A stretch of DNA of 64,000 nucleotides from Acinetobacter sp. ANC 3903 (GCF_002135315.1 NZ_NEGA01000018.1:1-64000); one strand, 5' to 3'. Counted from the stretch's first letter, positions 17,040-27,075 are shown. Notes: generated by a model not told the origin, from the letters alone. A program made the numbers and translations.

Positions 17040-18371
17040 ATGCCGAGTTTAACCCCATTACATGAAACCTATTGTAGATGGGACCGTACACCGCCCAGTC
17101 AAGCTGATGTATTGGAAGGTCTCGCACAATTGGTGACTACACGTCTAAACGACGTGATGCAGGAGCTGGTTCAGGCGATTCAACGCGAAATTTTAATTAG
17201 CGTGTTTGGCATGAGTGAGCAACGCTCGAAAAAAATACAAAAAATTCCTTATATCGACAAACTCTACCAGCTTTCATTCGACACCCTGCTCAATTACGGC
17301 AACTATTTACTGGCACCGAGTTTACGTCAAATTATTGAAAAATATCCAAAATTGCATGAGAAACCGCTGACACCTGCACTGCACTTTCTCGTCGGCGTGC
17401 TCAACGGGGTACTGGGCGATTATTTATTAAAATACCAAAACCCGATGGCACTGCCGATGGTGCTGTATGACCATTATGGCGGACTGCAAAAAGGTGACTT
17501 GTCCGGTCGTGTGGTGATCTTTGTGCATGGTTTATGTATGTCCCATTTAGAATGGTCTAACCGTCAATATGGCGGTATTGGCGAGAAGTTGCTGGCGCAA
17601 CGTGACAATAACACCATGCTATACCTGAATTACAACACCGGACGTCGTATCTCGGCCAATGGCCGTAGTCTTTCCCATACGCTGGAAGATTTGATTCGTC
17701 GCAATCCGCGCATTACCAGCATTGATTTAATTGGCCACAGCATGGGTGGCTTGGTCTTACGCAGTGCCCTGTTTTACGGCAAACAAAACATGTATCAATG
17801 GATGCATCTGACAGAAAATCTGGTTTGCTTGGGTTCACCACATCATGGTGCAGTCTTGGAACGCTTTGGTTTTATTTTGCAAGATAAACTGGGACATTTC
17901 CCCTTTGTAAAAATTATCCGGCATATCGTCAATATTCGCAGCAATGGCATTCTGGATTTGCGCTATGGCAGTGTCCGTGATGATGACTGGGAACATAACC
18001 ATGCCCGGATTGGCGGCATGGATGACAATCGAAAACCGGCACCCTTACCGAAACATATCAATACCTACTTTGTTGCAGGCACCATTGAATATGAAAATAA
18101 AAAGAACCGGACCTTAAAGGTACTGGGTGATTATCTGGTGAGTGTGGAAAGTGCTTTGGGTGAACATCCAAATCCACGCTTTCAACTGAAAGTGCCAGAA
18201 TCGCATAAAGCGATCTTTTATGGCTTGAGTCATTTTGAAATTAACTATCATTCCAGTGTGGCGGAACAGATCGTGAAATGGTTCTATCCTCCTCAGAATG
18301 AAGAAATCAAAGAACAGGTGCATGAATACCATATGCAGCTGGAAGACTGGTCTAGGATTGCGCTGACTTAG
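17040..18371 (+). CDS. Lipase-like alpha/beta hydrolase
   Basis: A 443-residue protein: an about 150-residue N-terminal helical region, then an alpha/beta hydrolase domain with FVHGLCMSHLEW (about residues 161-172, oxyanion loop), GHSMGG (232-237, nucleophile Ser234) and GSPHHG. The pattern matches PGAP1-like/GPI-deacylase-related or triacylglycerol-lipase-type hydrolases. There is no signal peptide, so it is probably cytoplasmic or membrane-peripheral. AGGA precedes the ATG. Substrate unknown. Confidence 0.8.
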   Translation: MPSLTPLHETYCRWDRTPPSQADVLEGLAQLVTTRLNDVMQELVQAIQREILISVFGMSEQRSKKIQKIPYIDKLYQLSFDTLLNYGNYLLAPSLRQIIEKYPKLHEKPLTPALHFLVGVLNGVLGDYLLKYQNPMALPMVLYDHYGGLQKGDLSGRVVIFVHGLCMSHLEWSNRQYGGIGEKLLAQRDNNTMLYLNYNTGRRISANGRSLSHTLEDLIRRNPRITSIDLIGHSMGGLVLRSALFYGKQNMYQWMHLTENLVCLGSPHHGAVLERFGFILQDKLGHFPFVKIIRHIVNIRSNGILDLRYGSVRDDDWEHNHARIGGMDDNRKPAPLPKHINTYFVAGTIEYENKKNRTLKVLGDYLVSVESALGEHPNPRFQLKVPESHKAIFYGLSHFEINYHSSVAEQIVKWFYPPQNEEIKEQVHEYHMQLEDWSRIALT

Positions 18372-18393
18372 GCAAACAACTTAAGCAAACCAT

Positions 18394-18422
18394 AAAAAGC
18401 CAACATTCAGTTGGCTTTTTTC
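18394..18422. terminator. Bidirectional terminator
   Basis: AAAAAGCCAAC-ATTCA-GTTGGCTTTTTT between the convergent hydrolase gene and dsbB. Confidence 0.85.
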
Positions 18423-18431
18423 TACACATCT

Positions 18432-18956
18432 TTATTTTTTCTTGGCCGCTTTATGGGTTACCAATGGATAGCGACGCAACAGTTGCCACAGGCTAATCAA
18501 GGCTAGTACAGCAAAGAAAGCCAATGACCACACTGGAAGGGATTGTCCCAACAAAGTCCAATCGACCTTGGCACATTCACCCGAACCTTTCAGCACCTGC
18601 TCAAACACCGACTTTAACGGCAAAGTCTCCACCCAGTAGTCTAAGCCGGGACCACAACTCGGCACCTGATCGGGTGGCAAATTTTGCAGCCAGACATGAC
18701 GTGCAGCCACCCCTGCAGACCAGAGTATACTGAGCAGGCCCAGCAAGGCATAAAAACGTTTAAACGCGTTTGAAACAGGATTATGCAGAAAAGCAATCAG
18801 CGATATGATCCCCAGCCCGATCAGGCCTATACGCTGAAAAACGCAGAGTGGACAAGGCTCTAGCCCTTGCCCATGTTCCAAATACAACGCAAATGCCATT
18901 CCAATGACACTGGCTATAAACAAAAAACCACTCACGAAGCGATAACTCCATTGCAT
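18432..18956 (-). CDS. dsbB: Disulfide bond formation protein B
   Basis: DsbB reoxidises DsbA and passes electrons to quinone. The 174-residue protein has four membrane segments, the first periplasmic Cys pair in EPCPLC (Cys35, Cys38) and the second pair Cys101 and Cys128 in the second periplasmic loop, with the Arg of QRIG after the first pair. All four redox Cys residues are present. It starts 18 bases after the gshA stop codon, so both may share a transcript. Its partner dsbA is at 53.5 kb in this window. Confidence 0.94.
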   Translation of the reverse strand: MQWSYRFVSGFLFIASVIGMAFALYLEHGQGLEPCPLCVFQRIGLIGLGIISLIAFLHNPVSNAFKRFYALLGLLSILWSAGVAARHVWLQNLPPDQVPSCGPGLDYWVETLPLKSVFEQVLKGSGECAKVDWTLLGQSLPVWSLAFFAVLALISLWQLLRRYPLVTHKAAKKK

Positions 18957-18974
18957 GGCAAATCCTCTTAATTT

Positions 18975-20552
18975 TTATCGATAATTGGCAAGATATTGCT
19001 CAAAACTGATGCTCATATCTTGTTCCAGTTGCTGTTGCTGTTGCAATGACTGCCCCGCTAAACCATCAAAATAAGCCAGTGTATCCGGGCTTAATTTATG
19101 CTGTTCATAAGTCGCTGCATGTTGGAGTGCCATCACACTGCCAAAGCTCCAAGTTCCGCCATGTTCTAAAGTATCGACAATGACTTGTGCTGACAGGGTT
19201 TCATCCACCTCATCAATACGACCGAGCATCACTGCCAAGGCTGCTGAATACATCTTGGTGTTATAGCTGATATCCAGTAAATCAGCCCAAGGCTGCATTT
19301 TCATGACCTGCGCACGCGCCCAATCTTCAATCGGGTGTTTCCCAGCTGCATCCACAATAGTGGCATTGGGTGCACGGCCACGATTGACCACTTCGGCCTG
19401 ATTACGCTCAATCTGTTCCTGTTCCGGATCGAGCAAATCCGGGCTATCTTGTACCAGGCAATGCAGTGCCAACACTTCCAGAAATGCCGCCGTGTTTTCA
19501 TCAATCCCGATCGGATTATACGGATTGACATCGACTGCACGCAGTTCGACATAACCGACCCCGCGATTTTGCAGTGCCTGGGATGGTGTTTCTCCTGCTT
19601 GAGGCACCTGTTTCGGACGGACTAGGCTGTAGTATTCGTTTTCAATTTGCAGTACATGATCATTGATCTGAATCGGTTCACCGTGTTCATCATTTAAGCC
19701 TAAACGGCTAAAAGGTGCATAAGGCGTTTTCACCGCTTTCTGCAAACCGTCCAGATAACCTGACAGGTTGTTATAGTGAATACCCAATTGTTTCTGTGCA
19801 GAATTTTGATAACCAAAATTGCCCATACGCAATGCGGTCGCATACGGCAAGAATAAGGTGCCTTTTAATAAAGGCAATAAATGATGGTCGCGCCCGGTCA
19901 TAAAACATTTACAAACCGAAGGACTGGCCCCAACCAGAAACATCACTAAAGGGGTTAAACGGATAAAGTTACGGATTAAACCAAAGTAACGGTGACTGCG
20001 ATAATCCTGCAAACTGAGGCTTTTTAGGGCTTCATCACTTTCATGTTGTTGCAGTGCTTCAAATACTTGATCCGGAAAAGATAAATTATAATGCACCCCG
20101 GAAATGGTTTGCATACGGCGACCATAACGTACGCCCAGACCACGACGATATAAAGTCTTGAAGCGTCCAATATTCGAGCTGCCGTATTGGGCTAGACGAA
20201 TATTTTCTTCGTTATCATCCAGCATGCACGGCATCGACAAGGGCCAGAGTTTTTCCCCATTTTCCAGGTGGCGATGCGCAACGGCATGAATATCGGCCAA
20301 ATAATCGAGTGCTTTTTTAATGCTGTCTTGTGGAGGGGTAATAAACTCCATCAAGGCTTCGGAATAGTCAGTGGTAATGTGCGGATGTGTTAATGCCGAC
20401 CCCAATGCTTTTGGATGCGCTGCTTGTGATAAAAAGCCATTGCTTTGCATACGCAGGCTTTCACGTTCAATACCACGCAGCATGCCATTAAACAGCGAAG
20501 AATCCACCCAAGCTGGTACCACAACTTGAGAGGTCGATTCGGGTTGACTCAT
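18975..20552 (-). CDS. gshA: Glutamate--cysteine ligase (type I)
   Basis: GshA makes gamma-glutamylcysteine from Glu and Cys with ATP, the first step of glutathione synthesis. The 525-residue length and blocks such as GIERESLRM, LTHPHITTDYSEALMEFITPP, SGVHYNLSFPD and RNRGVGYVELRAVDVNP match the proteobacterial GshA class. The C-terminus includes a short Gln run (QSLQQQQQLEQD). It precedes dsbB in the same direction, a redox-themed pair. Confidence 0.95.
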   Translation of the reverse strand: MSQPESTSQVVVPAWVDSSLFNGMLRGIERESLRMQSNGFLSQAAHPKALGSALTHPHITTDYSEALMEFITPPQDSIKKALDYLADIHAVAHRHLENGEKLWPLSMPCMLDDNEENIRLAQYGSSNIGRFKTLYRRGLGVRYGRRMQTISGVHYNLSFPDQVFEALQQHESDEALKSLSLQDYRSHRYFGLIRNFIRLTPLVMFLVGASPSVCKCFMTGRDHHLLPLLKGTLFLPYATALRMGNFGYQNSAQKQLGIHYNNLSGYLDGLQKAVKTPYAPFSRLGLNDEHGEPIQINDHVLQIENEYYSLVRPKQVPQAGETPSQALQNRGVGYVELRAVDVNPYNPIGIDENTAAFLEVLALHCLVQDSPDLLDPEQEQIERNQAEVVNRGRAPNATIVDAAGKHPIEDWARAQVMKMQPWADLLDISYNTKMYSAALAVMLGRIDEVDETLSAQVIVDTLEHGGTWSFGSVMALQHAATYEQHKLSPDTLAYFDGLAGQSLQQQQQLEQDMSISFEQYLANYR

Positions 20553-20764
20553 TACAATCTCGCTTACCGGAAGATAACTACTAAAATAAAATCATCAGTT
20601 TATATAAGTATAACGTGAATTGGGGCAGTCGAATCATGCCCTGTCTAGTTTTCAAGCAAAACAACAACTTATTTTCTGGCAAATTTTTATCACAAAGTTA
20701 CTCTATAAGACATCTGAATTTTGTGTTTGTATTGAATAATAAGTGCTAAGGAATTGTAAATCTT

Positions 20765-21304
20765 ATGAATTATCCAGATATTTTGGACTTTTGGTTTAAG
20801 CCTGAAACTCAGCCACTGTGGTTTGCTAAAAGTGATGATTTTGATGCACTGATCAAGCAAAAATTTCAGGACATTCACCAAAAAGCCGCACATGCCGAAC
20901 TGTGGTCATGGCGTAAAACCGCTGAAGGCCGGCTGGCAGAAATTATTGTGCTGGATCAATTCTCACGTAACCTGTTTCGGGATCAAGCCCAGGCCTTTGC
21001 TCAGGATTCCCTGGCATTGGTACTGGCACAAGAAGCCATTAGCCTGGATTTGGATAAACAATTAAGTCCAGAACAACGTGCGTTTTTATACATGCCCTTT
21101 ATGCACAGTGAATCGAAACTGATTCACGAATTCGCGTTAAAATTATTTCAACGCTTGAATAATCCGATGAATCTGGATTATGAAAAAATGCATAAGGCAA
21201 TTATTGACCGTTTCGGGCGCTATCCGCACCGCAATGACATCCTGGCGCGTACCTCAACTGCAGAAGAGCTCGAATTTTTAACCCAACCGAACAGTCGTTT
21301 CTAA
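20765..21304 (+). CDS. DUF924 family protein
   Basis: A 179-residue soluble, all-helical protein. It starts with MNYPDILDFWFKPETQPLWF and carries the family blocks IIVLDQFSRNLFRDQAQAFA, FLYMPFMHSESK and GRYPHRNDILARTSTAEEL. The fold is TPR-like; function is not established. First gene of a plus-strand series (lipoprotein, DUF445, argS). Confidence 0.88.
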   Translation: MNYPDILDFWFKPETQPLWFAKSDDFDALIKQKFQDIHQKAAHAELWSWRKTAEGRLAEIIVLDQFSRNLFRDQAQAFAQDSLALVLAQEAISLDLDKQLSPEQRAFLYMPFMHSESKLIHEFALKLFQRLNNPMNLDYEKMHKAIIDRFGRYPHRNDILARTSTAEELEFLTQPNSRF

Positions 21305-21354
21305 CCATTTATTGTGTCTCCTCCCTCGCACAGTAAATTGTATGGAGGTTTAAC

Positions 21355-21909
21355 ATGAAGAACAGCATTATAGGTTTGAGCATGGTGGTGGCATTGGCCC
21401 TGTCAGGCTGTGCAACCACACCTTCCAAACCGCTGACTTTTGACCAGCTGGGACAATTCAGCAATACGCCTTTGAATACGCAAACCTATCGCATCAGTTT
21501 TCAGGCCCGTCCCAATATGAGTTTTGGAACTGCCGAAGAAATTACCTTGGTGAAAGCCGCCCAGACCACGGTACAAAATGGATTCCGCTATTTCAAGGTA
21601 CTGGATGATCCGAGTAACCGTAACCAGCCACCACGTCAGGCAGTGGTCTATTCCAGCCCGATGTACTATCCCTATGGTTATTATCACCGTTATCCCGGCT
21701 TCTGGCCTGACCCGTTTTATGACATGCCGCGCGTGGTGACTATTGACCCGGTACAAGTTTCCTATACCATTGAATGTTATAAAGATCAGAAAAAAGCACC
21801 GGATGATGCCTTTGATGCCTATTTGATTTTAAAATCGTTAGGACAAAAGTATGGCCTAAGCCCGAGCGGCCAGGTATTACCGCCACCCGTACCGAAAACA
21901 GCAAAATAA
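21355..21909 (+). CDS. Lipoprotein, CC0125/CC1285-like
   Basis: A 184-residue predicted lipoprotein: signal sequence with lipobox ALSGC, Cys19 as the lipid-attachment residue. The mature part has YRISFQARPNMSFGTAEE followed by LVKAAQTTVQNGFRYFKV, which resembles the CC0125/CC1285 family. A Pro/Tyr-rich stretch (YYPYGYYHRYPGFWPDPF) is in the middle. Function unknown; likely anchored in the outer membrane because Ala follows the Cys. Confidence 0.78.
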   Translation: MKNSIIGLSMVVALALSGCATTPSKPLTFDQLGQFSNTPLNTQTYRISFQARPNMSFGTAEEITLVKAAQTTVQNGFRYFKVLDDPSNRNQPPRQAVVYSSPMYYPYGYYHRYPGFWPDPFYDMPRVVTIDPVQVSYTIECYKDQKKAPDDAFDAYLILKSLGQKYGLSPSGQVLPPPVPKTAK

Positions 21910-21939
21910 CAATAGCCTAGCCACTCACAGGAATCTTGC

Positions 21940-23247
21940 ATGACCACAGCGGAAGCAATCACCACACCGAGTTTGCAACGCAGTAAACGCTTTGCCACCC
22001 TTGCCTTAATCAGCGCCATTGTCACCTGGTTAATACTCATGCTGGTGGCCAAGCTGATTCCTGAATATGCCTGGTTCATTCATATTTTGATGCTTTCCGC
22101 CGAAGCGGGTGTGGTCGGCGGACTGGCTGACTGGTATGCCATTACCGTGCTGTTCCGCAATCCGTTTGGGAAAATGCCGATTCCCAAGTTCCTGCTCGAT
22201 CACACTGAAATTATTCCACGCAACAAAGCCCGGATTGCCGAATCCATGGGACGTTTTGTACAGGAAAACTTTTTATCTCCGCAAGTGGTGGAAAGAAGCC
22301 TAAAAAGTACCGATCTGAGTCTGGCCATCGGGCAATGGTTGGCAAAGCCGGAAAATAACACCGAGGTCACGCAAGTCATTCAGCAAACCGTACCCAAGAT
22401 TTTTGAATTTGTTGGTCAGGAACAGATTGGAAATTTTATTCAAAACAACAGCGTGCAATGGGTTCGCAATACGCGGGTCAATACGCTGGCCAGTGAAATG
22501 CTGCGCGCGGTGCTGGAAAATGACTTTCATCAGGATGTGTTACAGCGTGGACTCGATTTAGCCCATGGCTGGATGGTGTCGCACCCTGAGCAGGCGCGGG
22601 AGCTGAGCCGCCAACTGTTCAAGGAATTAGGCGTATGGAAACTGGCCAAAGGTGCCAGCTGGATTGGGATTGATGTGCAGCAACGCACCATCGATTCACT
22701 GATTGAACGGGTGGAATCCATGCTGGCCAATCCGCAGCATCCCTGGCGGCAAAAAATTGAACAGATGGGCCAACAGCTGATGCTGGAACTGGCCGATAAT
22801 GAAAGTGAGGCCAGTGAGCGTTTAAATCGTAGTAAAGATGCCCTGCTGGATAGTCCCCAGGTACTGAATTTCATCAGTGGTGCGGTAGTGATTCTCTGTG
22901 ATGCCATCAAGGCCGATTTACTCAAGGCAGATTCAGGCATTGCGCAAAACCTGCGTGTTGCGATTCAACAGCTCGGGGAAAATATCATTTCCAATCCGGC
23001 AGTACGTCAATTGCTGAATGAACGAATGAGTGGGCTTGCCGTCAATTTAAGTGATCAATACAGTGAAAAAGTGATCCGTTTTATTAGCGAACGCATTCAT
23101 GAATGGGATTCACGGGAAATGATCGACAAAATTGAAAATGAAGTCGGTGGCGATTTGCACATGATCCGGGTCAATGGTGTGGTGGTCGGTGGCTTTATTG
23201 GCCTCATTCTGGGCATTATTCGCGCGCTGATTGACTGGGCGCTTTAA
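21940..23247 (+). CDS. DUF445 family membrane protein
   Basis: A 435-residue protein with an N-terminal membrane segment pair (about residues 25-75), a long helical cytoplasmic or periplasmic body, and a C-terminal membrane helix (GGFIGLILGIIRALI). The segment AEAGVVGGLADWYAITVLFRNPFG is the DUF445/YjiN signature. Function unknown. It begins 30 bases after the lipoprotein gene and may be cotranscribed with it. Confidence 0.88.
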   Translation: MTTAEAITTPSLQRSKRFATLALISAIVTWLILMLVAKLIPEYAWFIHILMLSAEAGVVGGLADWYAITVLFRNPFGKMPIPKFLLDHTEIIPRNKARIAESMGRFVQENFLSPQVVERSLKSTDLSLAIGQWLAKPENNTEVTQVIQQTVPKIFEFVGQEQIGNFIQNNSVQWVRNTRVNTLASEMLRAVLENDFHQDVLQRGLDLAHGWMVSHPEQARELSRQLFKELGVWKLAKGASWIGIDVQQRTIDSLIERVESMLANPQHPWRQKIEQMGQQLMLELADNESEASERLNRSKDALLDSPQVLNFISGAVVILCDAIKADLLKADSGIAQNLRVAIQQLGENIISNPAVRQLLNERMSGLAVNLSDQYSEKVIRFISERIHEWDSREMIDKIENEVGGDLHMIRVNGVVVGGFIGLILGIIRALIDWAL

Positions 23248-23459
23248 CGAATTTAAGGCCTCAACATATAATCTTGCTAAACTAAAAAGCAGCATGTATG
23301 CCATAAATCATGCTTTTTTGAATCTTTTGCAGAATTTATCTGGCCTCAATTCTGCGCTCGTGGTCGGACAAGATTCATTCAATACAAATGGGTTCACCTA
23401 AAGACTGTGAAATTTGTTATATTTGCTGTTTTTCTGCGACATTTATTTTTCGACTGACT

Positions 23460-25250
23460 ATGAATACGGCAATACAAGCAGCTCTCGATCATGCAGTGCA
23501 ATCTCTTCAAGCTGAAGGTGTACTTCCATCCGACTGGAATAACAGCGGTCATTTAACGCGAACCAAAGACCGAAGCCACGGTGACTTCGCTTCAAATATT
23601 GCAATGATTGGTTCTAAAGCTGCGGGTATGAAACCTCGTGATCTTGCAGAAAAAATTCTTGCAAGCCTTCCTGAAGTAGCAGACATCAGCAAAGCAGAAA
23701 TTGCGGGTCCCGGCTTTATTAACTTCTTTTTAAATGCCGACCAACGCTTCGCTGTTTTAGACCAGATTCAAGCGCAACAAGATCAGTTTGGCCGTACCCA
23801 AGCCAATGCCGAAAAACGCATTCAAGTCGAATTTGTTTCAGCAAACCCGACTTCCAGCCTGCATGTAGGTCATGGCCGTGGCGCAGCATACGGCATGACC
23901 GTAGCCAACCTGCTTGAAGCAACCGGTGCCAAAGTTGACCGTGAATATTATGTCAATGATGCCGGCCGTCAAATGGACATCCTGGCAACGTCTACATACT
24001 TACGTTATCTGGAACTCACCGGTCAGCAACTGATTTTCCCTAAAAATGCCTATCAAGGCGACTATGTAAAAGAAATCGCACAAAGCATTATCGACCAAGA
24101 TGGCGATGCTTATGTACGTCCAGTCGCAGATGTTTATAAAAATGTTCCTGAGGATGTACAGTTTGCGGCTGAACTCGATGCAGATGGCAATAAAGTCGTG
24201 CTTTCAGGTGACAAAGAAAAGCACATCGATGGCTTGATTTTCAATTCACAACAATTAATTGGTCAAGGCTACCGCGTTTTCTTGCAAGCTGCATTAAAAG
24301 CCATTCTTGATGATATTAAAGATGACCTTGGCGAATTTGGCGTCACCTTCAACCAGTGGTTCAGTGAAGAATCATTGACGGATAAAATTGAAGAAGCGCT
24401 TCAAACTCTTGATCAACGTGGTTTCTTGTATGAACAAGACGGTAACATCTGGTTTAAATCGACTGAATTTGGCGATGAAAAAGACCGTGTCGTGAAACGC
24501 CGTAATGGTCAAACCACTTACTTTGCATCCGACATTGCTTACCACCTGAATAAATTACAACGTGGCTATACCGATATCGTAGATATCTGGGGTTCAGACC
24601 ACCATGGTTATATCGCACGTGTTAAAGCGGCTATTGATGCGATGGGTTATGACTCGAAGAAATTAACCGTTCTTCTGGTTCAGTTCGTCAGCCTATGGCG
24701 TGGTGGCGAGATGGTACAAATGTCATCGCGTTCAGGTCAGTTCGTGACTTTGCGTGACCTGCGTAAAGAAGTCGGTAATGATGCTGCGCGTTTCTATTAT
24801 GTAATGCGTAAATCTGAACAGCACATTGACTTTGACCTTGACCTTGCCGTATCGCAAAGTAAAGACAATGCGGTGTATTACATTCAATATGCGCATGCGC
24901 GTATCTGCCGTATGCTTGAAAAAGCAGCCTCTACCAATGTGAACTTTGCTGCCGTGAATGCACGTCAATTTGCTGCGAAACTTGATCTTGATGCTGAAAC
25001 TGAAATTTTAGCCAAACTTGCGGCTTACCCTGAAATTGTGATTCGTGCAGCCAACAGTTATGAACCGCATCAAGTCGGTAACTATCTGAAAGAATTGGCA
25101 GCATTATTCCACGGTTGGTATAATGAGCATAAAGTACTCAATGATGATGCTGAACTTACGCAAGCCCGTTTATTGCTTTCAGTAAACGTACAGCAGGTTT
25201 TACGTAATGGTTTAGAATTATTAGGTGTATCTGCTCCTGAGGCGATGTAA
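23460..25250 (+). CDS. argS: Arginine--tRNA ligase
   Basis: ArgS charges tRNA-Arg. The 596-residue protein has the class I signature as HVGHGRG within NPTSSLHVGHGRGAAYG, the degenerate second motif MSSRSG, and a C-terminal DALR anticodon-binding domain (YYIQYAHARICRML onward). The start is ATG 23460, where the conserved N-terminus (MNTAIQAALDHAVQSL) begins; the frame is open upstream without homology. Confidence 0.96.
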   Translation: MNTAIQAALDHAVQSLQAEGVLPSDWNNSGHLTRTKDRSHGDFASNIAMIGSKAAGMKPRDLAEKILASLPEVADISKAEIAGPGFINFFLNADQRFAVLDQIQAQQDQFGRTQANAEKRIQVEFVSANPTSSLHVGHGRGAAYGMTVANLLEATGAKVDREYYVNDAGRQMDILATSTYLRYLELTGQQLIFPKNAYQGDYVKEIAQSIIDQDGDAYVRPVADVYKNVPEDVQFAAELDADGNKVVLSGDKEKHIDGLIFNSQQLIGQGYRVFLQAALKAILDDIKDDLGEFGVTFNQWFSEESLTDKIEEALQTLDQRGFLYEQDGNIWFKSTEFGDEKDRVVKRRNGQTTYFASDIAYHLNKLQRGYTDIVDIWGSDHHGYIARVKAAIDAMGYDSKKLTVLLVQFVSLWRGGEMVQMSSRSGQFVTLRDLRKEVGNDAARFYYVMRKSEQHIDFDLDLAVSQSKDNAVYYIQYAHARICRMLEKAASTNVNFAAVNARQFAAKLDLDAETEILAKLAAYPEIVIRAANSYEPHQVGNYLKELAALFHGWYNEHKVLNDDAELTQARLLLSVNVQQVLRNGLELLGVSAPEAM

Positions 25251-25413
25251 GCAAAACAAGGTTTTGCATCGCCGCAAGACCGAAAGTCATGTTTGTGATC
25301 ATGTAAACTTAGCTAATGATTTATAGACAACAGGGTAAACAAGGAATTATTTCTAAAATAAAACCTTGTTTTTAAGTAGATTTAAATCATAAATAACACA
25401 CGAGGAATCCCAC

Positions 25414-26025
25414 GTGTTTGGAAAAACGCAGCGCGGTGTCTCTGAGCGACCGAATAAGCCGAAAAAGCCATTAATTCCTGCATGGCTGGGAACGCTTGTC
25501 GTTATTTTAATCGTGTTGAGTTTTGCTGTAGCTTTGATGCTATGGAAACCGTGGGCACCGGTTAAACCGAAAAATCAGATCAGTTCTGAACATTATCAGG
25601 AAGATACCAACAAAGATTATCGTTTCTACGACTTATTGCCACAGCAGCAAGTGACGCCTATTCCAGATCAGGCAGTGCCTGAAACCAAGAACTCTGGAAC
25701 CGTAGTGATTGTTGAAGTACCGGAAGCTGAAACGGCTCCCCCGGCTGAGACAGCCGAACCAAGACTGGAAACTTCTGAAGCACCAGTTGCCCACCAGCCG
25801 AGTTATATTCTGCAGGTTCGTAGCTATCCCGATCCAGATAGTGCCGATGCCCGCCGTGCCGAAATTATCTTGAATGGTTTATCTGCCGATGTGGTGAAAA
25901 CAGTGGAAGGTGGTCAAACCTGGTATCGGGTGATTTCTGGGCCTTATGATTCTTCTGAAGCTGCAATTATTGCCCAGCAAACCTTACAACGCAGTGGCAT
26001 CGATTCGATTGTGGTGAAACGATAA
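25414..26025 (+). CDS. SPOR-domain protein, FtsN-like
   Basis: A 203-residue bitopic membrane protein: short basic cytoplasmic N-terminus, one membrane helix (about residues 25-46), a Pro/Glu-rich linker starting with YRFYDLLPQQQV (the FY-LLP motif common near the membrane in FtsN proteins), and a C-terminal SPOR domain (about 128-203) that binds denuded peptidoglycan at the septum. The start is GTG with AGGA nine bases upstream. The position after argS is the same as for the SPOR gene in Pseudomonas. It is a good candidate for the divisome protein FtsN, but the name is not certain. Confidence 0.85.
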   Translation: MFGKTQRGVSERPNKPKKPLIPAWLGTLVVILIVLSFAVALMLWKPWAPVKPKNQISSEHYQEDTNKDYRFYDLLPQQQVTPIPDQAVPETKNSGTVVIVEVPEAETAPPAETAEPRLETSEAPVAHQPSYILQVRSYPDPDSADARRAEIILNGLSADVVKTVEGGQTWYRVISGPYDSSEAAIIAQQTLQRSGIDSIVVKR

Positions 26026-26036
26026 ACCCCAGATAT

Positions 26037-26067
26037 AAAAAAGCGCCTCTATTGAGGCGCTTTTTTA
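26037..26067 (+). terminator. Terminator of the SPOR gene
   Basis: AAAAAAGCGCCTC-TATT-GAGGCGCTTTTTT, 11 bases after the stop codon. Confidence 0.88.
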
Positions 26068-26100
26068 TTTTGACCGTCCTAAATCCTTTCCTTGATGAAA

Positions 26101-26213
26101 CATCCCCCTTAACAAAGGGGGACTGAGGGGGATTGATATAATCCAAGAGGTAAAATCCCTCCCTTGTGCACTCGAAATATATTTCGAGGATGCTCACCTT
26201 TAAAAAAGGGAGG
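26101..26213. repeat. Composite palindromic intergenic repeat (MITE-like)
   Basis: Three nested or adjacent inverted repeats lie between convergent genes: CCCCCTT-AACA-AAGGGGG (26104-26121); CCTCCCTT (26158-26165) matching AAGGGAGG (26206-26213); and inside the latter a perfect 18-bp palindrome CTCGAAATATATTTCGAG (26171-26188). The high density of symmetric sequence and lack of coding suggest a dispersed repeat element; copy number cannot be seen from one window. Confidence 0.65.
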
Positions 26214-26223
26214 CTAAAAGCAT

Positions 26224-27075
26224 TTAAACCGTATGCCCCAAAGCCTCGCCCATCACTACAACAGAGTTGGCTTTAAACATCGCGTCCCACTGCATTTTAT
26301 CTTTTTCAAATAAAATTACCGCAGTTGAACCCAAGTAGAAACGTCCCAACTCTGCGCCTTTTTCAAGGAACAGGTTGTGCTGGTTCAATTCCAGATGTCC
26401 AGTCGGTTTCACCTTACCGGTGGCTACAGTTTCAATGCCAGCAACAATCATGGCACCCACTAAAACCACCGCCATACGGCCCAGTTCAGTATCAAACAGG
26501 CAGACCATACGTTCATTACGGGCAAATAGACCTGGAATATTTTCCGCAGTGGTTTGATTGACCGAGAACAATTCACCTGGTACATACAGGGTTTCAGTCA
26601 AAGTCCCGGCAAAAGGCATATGCACACGGTGGTAATCTTTAGGCGATAAATACACTGTGGCAAAATGACCATTTTTAAAGGGTTCAGCCAATTGCGGATC
26701 GGCAATCAGTTTTTCCACCGAAAAGCTTTGACCTTTGGCCTGAAAAATATCGCCTTCTTCGATTTTACCCAGCTGTGAAATTGCGCCATCTGCAGGTGAC
26801 ACAATACTATGCGGATCAGCATCAATTTGACGCACACCCTGTTTTAAAGAGCGGGTAAAAAATTCGTTAAATGATTTGAATTTCAATGCATTGCTTTGTT
26901 CAGCAATCGACATATCAATTCCATACTGGGCTTTAAAAGCCTGAATCACGGCATTTTTGATCATCGGATGTTCACTGGCAGCCAGTTTACCCACGACACG
27001 AGATAATTGGTGTTGTGGCACAACACGTTGTGCTTGAATAAATAGTTGTTTTTTTAAACGTGATGCGAAGCTCAA
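26224..27075 (-). CDS. psd: Phosphatidylserine decarboxylase proenzyme
   Basis: Psd converts phosphatidylserine to phosphatidylethanolamine at the inner membrane. It is self-cleaved at Gly-Ser within LGST, visible in [16 protein letters not shown] near the C-terminus; other family blocks are [11 protein letters not shown] and [16 protein letters not shown]. Start choice: TTG 27075 gives a 283-residue protein beginning [11 protein letters not shown], with GGAGAG eight bases upstream, and overlaps the stop of the preceding sulfurtransferase gene as TTGA. Translation of the two is therefore probably coupled. Confidence 0.95.
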   Translation of the reverse strand: MSFASRLKKQLFIQAQRVVPQHQLSRVVGKLAASEHPMIKNAVIQAFKAQYGIDMSIAEQSNALKFKSFNEFFTRSLKQGVRQIDADPHSIVSPADGAISQLGKIEEGDIFQAKGQSFSVEKLIADPQLAEPFKNGHFATVYLSPKDYHRVHMPFAGTLTETLYVPGELFSVNQTTAENIPGLFARNERMVCLFDTELGRMAVVLVGAMIVAGIETVATGKVKPTGHLELNQHNLFLEKGAELGRFYLGSTAVILFEKDKMQWDAMFKANSVVVMGEALGHTV

